Below are positions 58,568 to 64,000 of a stretch of 64,000 bases of DNA, piece after piece; positions within the stretch are counted from its first letter, which is position 1; each line of letters starts with the position of its first letter. The notes beneath the pieces are model-generated. The model made no database searches and was not told the DNA's origin. It saw only the letters and a program-made list of their open reading frames with translations. The DNA comes from Heterobilharzia americana. Its lineage: Eukaryota > Platyhelminthes > Trematoda > Strigeidida > Schistosomatidae. The stretch covers positions 51,183,491 through 51,247,490 of the forward strand of contig OX104130.1 of the NCBI GenBank assembly GCA_944470555.2, given 5' to 3'. Made by a program: the position numbers and the translations under genes.

Positions 58568-58717
58568 CAAACAACTGTCACATACATGCGAAATTATTGA
58601 AAATTATGTTTCACTGAATGTACTTTCAACAGTGAGCATCTCTTTTTCAAAAATGTATTCATTTCATATTCTATGTAGTGCACATTTCGATGATCACTGA
58701 AAATATTATCATTAGTG

Positions 58718-59911
58718 TTATTTACGAAGCTGTTTCATCAGTTCTTCAGCTGCCTTCTTGGCCTAAAGTGAGAAGTGCAATGAGGAGAGCATAGAGGAGA
58801 CCATGCAATGATCAGAAATGTGTTAAGAAGTGTATAAACTCTTATCAGTTTGTATTTACTCACCTCTTGGGCTTCAACATGCTGTGCAGGATGATTTATT
58901 ATTTTCTGACAAACCTCCTTCACTTTGTCCTTTTTTCCAAGACGCATATAACACTTAGCCAAGTATTCCAGAGTAAATAATGATTTATTTGGAGCCACTT
59001 GAATTGAGGAAAGCGAAAAACAAATCAGATGTGTTACATATTGATTCATTAGAAAAAGCATTTCCTTGCACTCACACACATACTACTTACGTTCTTCACA
59101 CTTCAACATATGTTCTAATCCCTATGAAAATAGAAAGCAGAAATCAGAAAACTCGATTTAGTATTTACTTTTTGATACGAGAATTCGTTTCCTGTGTAGT
59201 CGGTTCCCTTAAATAATTCGGGTTTTGAGCTATGGAGCTCTGTCAATATATAATGCCTTGAATAGAAATGAAGCAAACAAGATAAGAGTACTTACCACAC
59301 TCCAAGACTGCTTTCTGTTAAGAAATTATTTGGATCGATTTGATGAGATTTCTGTGAAAAAAGTTACTGATGTTATTTTCGTTTTTCAAAGTATCAGTAG
59401 TGGTATCATTGTCAACTAAAAATGACTGTATAAACTCACCATCAACAATTCATATAGTTCTTTACTATTTCGAATTCTTTCTTGTATTCCCTTCAGATTC
59501 CCAAGCTCATCGAGCATAATGCCATACCACTTCACATAAAAGTTTGGGAATGAATGACTTTTAAATTAAAAAAGGGAATACCGTTAGGGAATTTGCATGA
59601 TTAGGATCTACTCTAGTAGCACGTTTGGCAGAATTCATGCCTTCTATCACGTAATGTTCACAGATTTCTCTACTTGGTTTAACTGAAACATAGTAAACTA
59701 ATGGAAATCACAACAAAACATTCATATAATGACAATATGTGGCAAGGAAATACCAAGAAGAAAACACACTTGAGCTTTTCTCCATAGCAGTTCTACTTCA
59801 TTGTACGTTTCCAGTGCTTTAGTTACACTGTCATAAGCTTCCTGAAATTTTCCTTGTGCAACCAATGTATCTACTTCTTTAACAGCAGCCTCCATGTCCA
59901 ATTTTAGTTGT
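58718..59911 (-). CDS. Regulator of microtubule dynamics (RMDN) family protein
   Basis: Eight exons on the minus strand, first to last: 59754-59911, 59582-59682, 59440-59529, 59296-59351, 59169-59256, 59091-59121, 58864-58997 and 58718-58762. All have GT-AG borders and matching phases. From the first ATG (59895) the protein is 228 aa; exon 1 could also continue into an unseen upstream exon, because an AG acceptor precedes it. Family marks are F-Q-E-A-Y-D and E-L-L-W-R-K-A-Q near the start, W-Y-G-I-M-L-D-E-L-G-N-L-K-G-I with I-R-N-S-K-E-L mid-protein, D-P-N-N-F-L-T-E-S-S-L-G-V-W, and a final TPR-like L-E-Y-L-A-K-C-Y-M-R-L-G-K. Human RMDN1-3 are TPR proteins linked to spindle and mitochondria-ER contacts. 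Human RMDN1 is about 314 aa; the missing N-terminal 80 or so is the least conserved part. Confidence 0.9.
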
Positions 59912-60637
59912 CTGTATTTGTTAAATATAACCTGATTTATATTGTAGTGAAAGGTTATTCTCACCAATCAGAGGTAGCTGGTTATTTGTTTGTGTTTCAG
60001 CATATACTTGTTGCACTACTGAAAAATCTGTCACCATTCAAACAGTCTTTACATCCGATAAAAAATTCATATCTTGATAATTATGTGTTTACGTTGATTA
60101 GTCATGTGATACTAGAATGCTGGTGGTTTGGTCAGAAAAGTTTTGTACCTTAATTACACTATCATTTTAAGTGGCAACAAGAGAAAAACAAATAAAAAAC
60201 AATCTACCTCGATTTAACATCAGTTTTAATCGATTTTCTTGCTTGATTGAAGAATTGTTCATTTGAGGAGTAATCAGTTTGGCATAATAATACATTTCTT
60301 ATTAAATCGCACTTCATGATTATTGTTCTTTGGTGACTAATTGGTGTTTTTTAGTGCTTTTGTAGGCTGTCTGAATCTGTAGAGTAACCACAAAATAATG
60401 TAAGAAGCTATTTCATTCTGTGAGTCTCATCCCTCTTACTTTAGTAAAACTTGTAAGTTCACTAATAACATGTAGATTCAGTCATCCAGAGGGACACCTG
60501 AATATTTATTATAGTTAAACTTCACGCATGATGAGTGATACACTTATTAATGATAAAGTAGGTTGTTTTCGCTGCTTATTTTCACGTTGAATGCCAGTTC
60601 TGTACATATCGTGACATATAATATAAACTTCTAAAAT
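59912..60637. other. Upstream flank of RMDN gene; nothing recognised
   Basis: AT-rich. The first RMDN exon or promoter may lie here, but I could not identify one. Confidence 0.4.
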
Positions 60638-60850
60638 GATATTCATCATGGACTAACATCAGTTGGAGAAACACTGAAAATCTTGGAGAACTGGACAGCC
60701 GTTTTGTCCCAGTATAGGACTCCTCAGTAGTGTACACCCATGACTTCATCGGGGTTTGAGCCCAGGACCTTCACGTTTTGCGACCATCACAGTCACTAGC
60801 TTTAAGAGGGAATTTCTGAAGTCGTAGTGAGTTGTGACCGTTGGGCAAAC
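60638..60850 (-). repeat. Sm-alpha-like hammerhead SINE, minus strand
   Basis: On the minus strand a B-box-like GGGCTCAAACCCC (about 60751-60763) is followed by CTGAGGA (60721-60727), a helix II segment TCCTATACTGGGA, AAAACGG and GTC-CAGTTC. The first core strand obeys CUGANGA. The second reads CAAAAC for GAAAC, so the invariant G12 is lost and cleavage should fail. The tail after the ribozyme (ending ...ACTGATGTTAGTCCATGATG) matches that of the plus-strand copy at 61100-61125. The A box is too worn to place firmly. Confidence 0.75.
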
Positions 60851-60949
60851 CTAGTGGACGTGACGGAAAATACTCAACGATGACACTGTGTGATGGTTAC
60901 TCTATGTCGTGAACGGACAGAAGTTGGGAATACCAACCATTCCATTCCA

Positions 60950-61126
60950 ATCCAGTGGCTCAATGGTAACATATTGGCACGGAACCTAAAGATCGTGGGC
61001 TTGACCCCTGATGGGGTCATAGGTATGCACAGCTGAGGAGTCCCATACTAGGATGAATCGGCTGTCCAGTGCTCCCAGATCTTCAATTCTTCTTCAACTG
61101 ACGTCAGTCCATGAAGAATGCCAAGG
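60950..61126 (+). repeat. Sm-alpha-like hammerhead SINE, plus strand
   Basis: The tRNA-like head has an A-box-like GTGGCTCAATGGTAAC (60955-60970) and a B-box-like GGGCTTGACCCC (about 60997-61008). The hammerhead follows: GCACAG, CTGAGGA (61033-61039), helix II TCCCATACTAGGA, GAAT (61055-61058) and GGCTGTC-CAGTGC, with predicted cleavage after C61066. Helix I pairs GCAC with GTGC. Only A15.1 is changed (T), so this copy is the closest to an active ribozyme in the window. Confidence 0.8.
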
Positions 61127-62689
61127 TAAAATCAATAAATCCCTACAAACGCCCAAACTGAATGAAATATAAGTATCTTTCATGCTAGGAAAGAAACAGT
61201 GCTATCTTGTGTCACGCTGACTCTTTAGATATACCTAATATTTGGACATTGACATTAAGAAATGAGATTTGTTTATTAAATCTGATGTATCAATGAAAGG
61301 AAGCAGCTGGTTTATAAATCAACATTCTAAGTAACTGGCCTCAGTCACAGATGTTTTTGGAACTTTTACAAACAACAGTGTTGATACCATTTCAGGGGTG
61401 TATATTTCAGCAAATAATCTCAAATCTATTTTACAAGTAAAATAGGCTCACATTGCAACAGTTCAAATGAAGCTAATCGAAGCTTTGATACTGAAGTAGT
61501 GCAATCAGTTTGCACCAGGTGCTTAGCCAGAAAAAAATATCAAAGTATTACCATTTCTGTAAGTGCACTCACCTATGACATCATGTTCGGTCGTATACTC
61601 GATTCATGGTTTGACCAATGGTAAAATGCTTTTTGTCATGAATCTTCTATATTCGATGACACAGTCAAAGTTCACTTACAAGTGCTAGTAATGTTTCCAA
61701 TTGTCATGATTACCCACCAATGATCACTTAGTGCATGGTGGTATAGGGAATCGTGAATGTCAAAAATTCAATACCAGCCAGCTTGCTATCTTCAATTTTT
61801 CTCTCTTACTTTCATTCATATTTTGAATAAGACCGAAAACTCTGATGTAGATTTTTTCATGTGACAATCAAGACACCCAATAAAATAGGAAGGTGGTGTC
61901 AGCTGAATGGCAACACGTTTAATAGTTTGAGTCACATTAAATTCATTTTATTTGGGTGTAGTAAATTTAGTCCTTAGTAAAACACAAGGACTTCCAGTCG
62001 TATTCAGCAAGTAAGCTTTTATTAAGTGTCTGGCACAGTAGTTCATCACATTTTATCATACTCTATCTATTCAAGAAACTTAAATGTTGGTTGTATAACA
62101 ATCTTTGTTATAAAGAATATTTACTCTTCTCCTCAAATCTAAAGAGTGACTCCTTCAAATGTAGGTTATTCAATCAAACTGAAAACAATTTTGTAACAAT
62201 TAATTTCCTTTTTGATAGGAAGGAAAAGTAGGTTAGTTTGTAAGTTAATGGTAATAATATTTGCTACACAGTTTAATTTCAGTGTAACCAAGGCAAGTCT
62301 TCATGATTTTCCGTTGATTCACCTCATATGTTAGGAAATTATTAAAAGAACTTGGAACCTGGAAGCATCCATCTTTCAAGTTACTGGATATTTACTCAAG
62401 TTTCTCTGTTAACAAAACTAAATGTGAAGCTTATATCTAACTCAGGGAATCCTATCCCCTAGACTGCATTTACAGTGTCTGATATACACCTATACACCTT
62501 AAAAACAGTGGATATCTTTCGACTCGTTATTTAGTATTCATACACTTCTTCAACAGTACTTATCCTCAAGGAGAATAAATCTCTTCGTTTGTGGGCGAAT
62601 AATCCACCTAGATCGAATTATGCTTTAGAGGATCGAACTGATCTGTTGCTTATAAAGGGAGATTTGTTAAAAAAACTCAGTAATGAAAA
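61127..62689. other. No gene recognised; possible left part of gypsy relic
   Basis: AT-rich. A short block near 61570-61620 could be a worn gypsy protease end, but the match is too weak to call. Confidence 0.35.
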
Positions 62690-64000
62690 ATGACTTTCTG
62701 TAAGTGATCTTGCAGATGCATATCTTCAAAGTGAAATTCAAGCAAGCCACAGAAGACTACTGATAGCCAACACCAAGCAGCCTCCTTACCAGTTTTCTTC
62801 TCTGTTATTAGATATCAATCCAGTGGGTGCAATTTCTGGTAGACTACAGACACTATGCTCGTAAATCAAACTAGGCTTGAAGTTATATCACCAAAGTAAT
62901 CATTAAGAAGGAATCTAGTGAATTTGAAGTATGGGATTGACCTGATTATCTCCTATTGTGACAGAAAAGAATGTATGATGGGTTTTATCTAAAAGAAGAT
63001 AAGTATTCTGGCAAAACTTCATTGTCTGAATATAACAACAAATCACCTATTCCTTGACTTAGGGAAATGAAATTGGTCTTCTGAGTTTCAAATTCCATTT
63101 TATAAGGTAGCAGCGTTGCGTACATCAAATATCCTGCAGTCTAACTGTTGAGATTGTTGTTGTGGTAGATACTTCTGTTTGCGGTATTGGTGCTGGTAAA
63201 CCTGAAGATTTTCTTGATGGTAGTCAAACTGGTGTTTTGTATTCTTCTAGAGCTATGAGTTCTGCAGAAGACTCATGCAGTCAAGCTGGAAGGTGAACAC
63301 TGGTACCTGCTTTTTCCGTGAAGTTTCACAACGTGATACATGGGCAGAAGTTTACGCTAGTTACTGACTGCAAGCCCTTACTGTTGCTGTTTTGAAGAGG
63401 GATTTTTCACTTCCCACATAGAACCCTCTTAATAGGTGAGTTGTTATGATATTGAGATACGATTTCAACATCAAGTGGCAATTCCTACTAATCTTCATAC
63501 TTACTTCCTCCAGCAAAGAGATGTTTCTATCTTTGGGATCATGAAAACGAGTACAATAGCTTGCCATTATGTGTATCGGCGACACATTTATACACAGATC
63601 GAAAATGTTGTTCACTAGCACAAAATATCTTCCGAAGCACCTAGTCACTCATAGAAGACATAACTATGTTCACGTACGCCATCAAAAAATCTGTGGCTTT
63701 TACTGCATCTTGATTTTACCTTACTATTTCAATAAACAAACCGTTTCGGTATGTGCTGACATCTAGTACAGAAGGCCAGAAATTTTTTCATCTGAAGAGC
63801 ATCATTTTTAGCTGAATGGTTGTCCTGTTTATTTAGTTATTTCTCTGTCTGTTTTCCCTGCTTTTCTGGCCTCAGGTTATGATACTCAATCCTATTCATC
63901 ACTGCTTCCTAATTTTTGTGGTAAGATTAACAGAGCATATTCTTACCCGTCCATTTCACACTCAGTTGGTCAAGCAGAAATACTTGTTCGCAACTTCAAG
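62690..64000 (+). mobile_element. Decayed Ty3/gypsy element reaching the window edge
   Basis: RT, RNase H and integrase remnants appear in order on the plus strand. RT: V-S-D-L-A-D-A-Y-L-Q-S-E-I at about 62697-62740, with the first catalytic Asp, and a worn connection domain near 62960-63000. RNase H: V-V-D-T-S-V-C-G-I-G-A-G (about 63161) and Y-S-S-R-A-M-S-S-A-E (about 63240), with the Asp and Glu kept, then H-G-Q-K-F-T-L-V-T-D-C-K-P-L-L (about 63335). Integrase: I-S-H-S-V-G-Q-A-E at about 63950-63980 near the end of the core, keeping Glu. Stops are frequent. The integrase tail and any LTR would lie past 64000. Confidence 0.72.

Noticed and set aside
1..64000. CRISPR array, operons or other bacterial systems
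   Set aside because: There are no regularly spaced repeats or compact gene strings; introns and retroelements show the DNA is eukaryotic.

Overview
The window looks like nuclear DNA of a parasitic flatworm, most likely Schistosoma or a close schistosomatid. It is AT-rich and gene-poor. Host genes are split by introns as short as 37 bases and exons as short as 31. The repeats are a fluke-typical set: a CsRn1-like Ty3/gypsy element with a tRNA-Trp-type primer site and a CHCC box in Gag, an RTE-type LINE ending in (TAA)n, CR1-like LINEs, Penelope-like elements, and short tRNA-headed SINEs that carry hammerhead ribozyme cores like the schistosome Sm-alpha family. The species is an inference; I could not run a search.

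Layout. Positions 1-352 hold a Penelope-like (PLE) reverse transcriptase fragment. Around 2.57-2.95 kb two tRNA-headed SINEs lie head to head, one with a hammerhead remnant. From 3.3 to 14.1 kb there are three insertions of one CsRn1-like LTR family: a deletion copy with gag and a cut pol (3304-6075), an old solo LTR (9208-9551), and a small copy whose 5' LTR is fused directly to the integrase tail (12460-14137, with CTAT target duplications). A PLE N-terminal fragment follows (14.5-15.35 kb). The 15.4-26 kb stretch is richer in GC and mostly decayed; I recognise a CR1-like reverse transcriptase on the minus strand (19.0-20.16 kb) and an ORF1 with a PHD finger on the plus strand (24.9-25.86 kb). 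A CR1-like element on the minus strand (26.08-31.35 kb) is split by a nearly intact RTE-type LINE (27802-31016) bordered by a 10-base target duplication.

The second half is more AT-rich. It contains the two host genes I can model fully. N6AMT1 (HEMK2-type methyltransferase) has three exons on the plus strand, 34267-35604, 219 aa. A regulator-of-microtubule-dynamics (RMDN) family gene has eight visible exons on the minus strand, 58718-59911. A partial inverted copy of the RMDN gene lies at 44268-44690 inside a decayed gypsy element (41.5-45.9 kb). Other relics are an RTE-like endonuclease (37.74-38.99 kb), a PLE RT (47.96-48.70 kb) preceded by a hammerhead-like fold (46461-46559), a Jockey-like RT (57.2-58.04 kb), a head-to-head pair of hammerhead SINEs (60.64-61.13 kb), and a second decayed gypsy element (62.69 kb to the window end, probably continuing beyond it).

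The genes do not form a pathway. N6AMT1 and RMDN are unrelated housekeeping-type genes in a transposon-filled background. The most interesting signals are the ribozyme-bearing repeats, the deletion derivatives of the LTR family, and the RMDN copy, which is identical to its source over about 220 bases but clearly diverged next to that.
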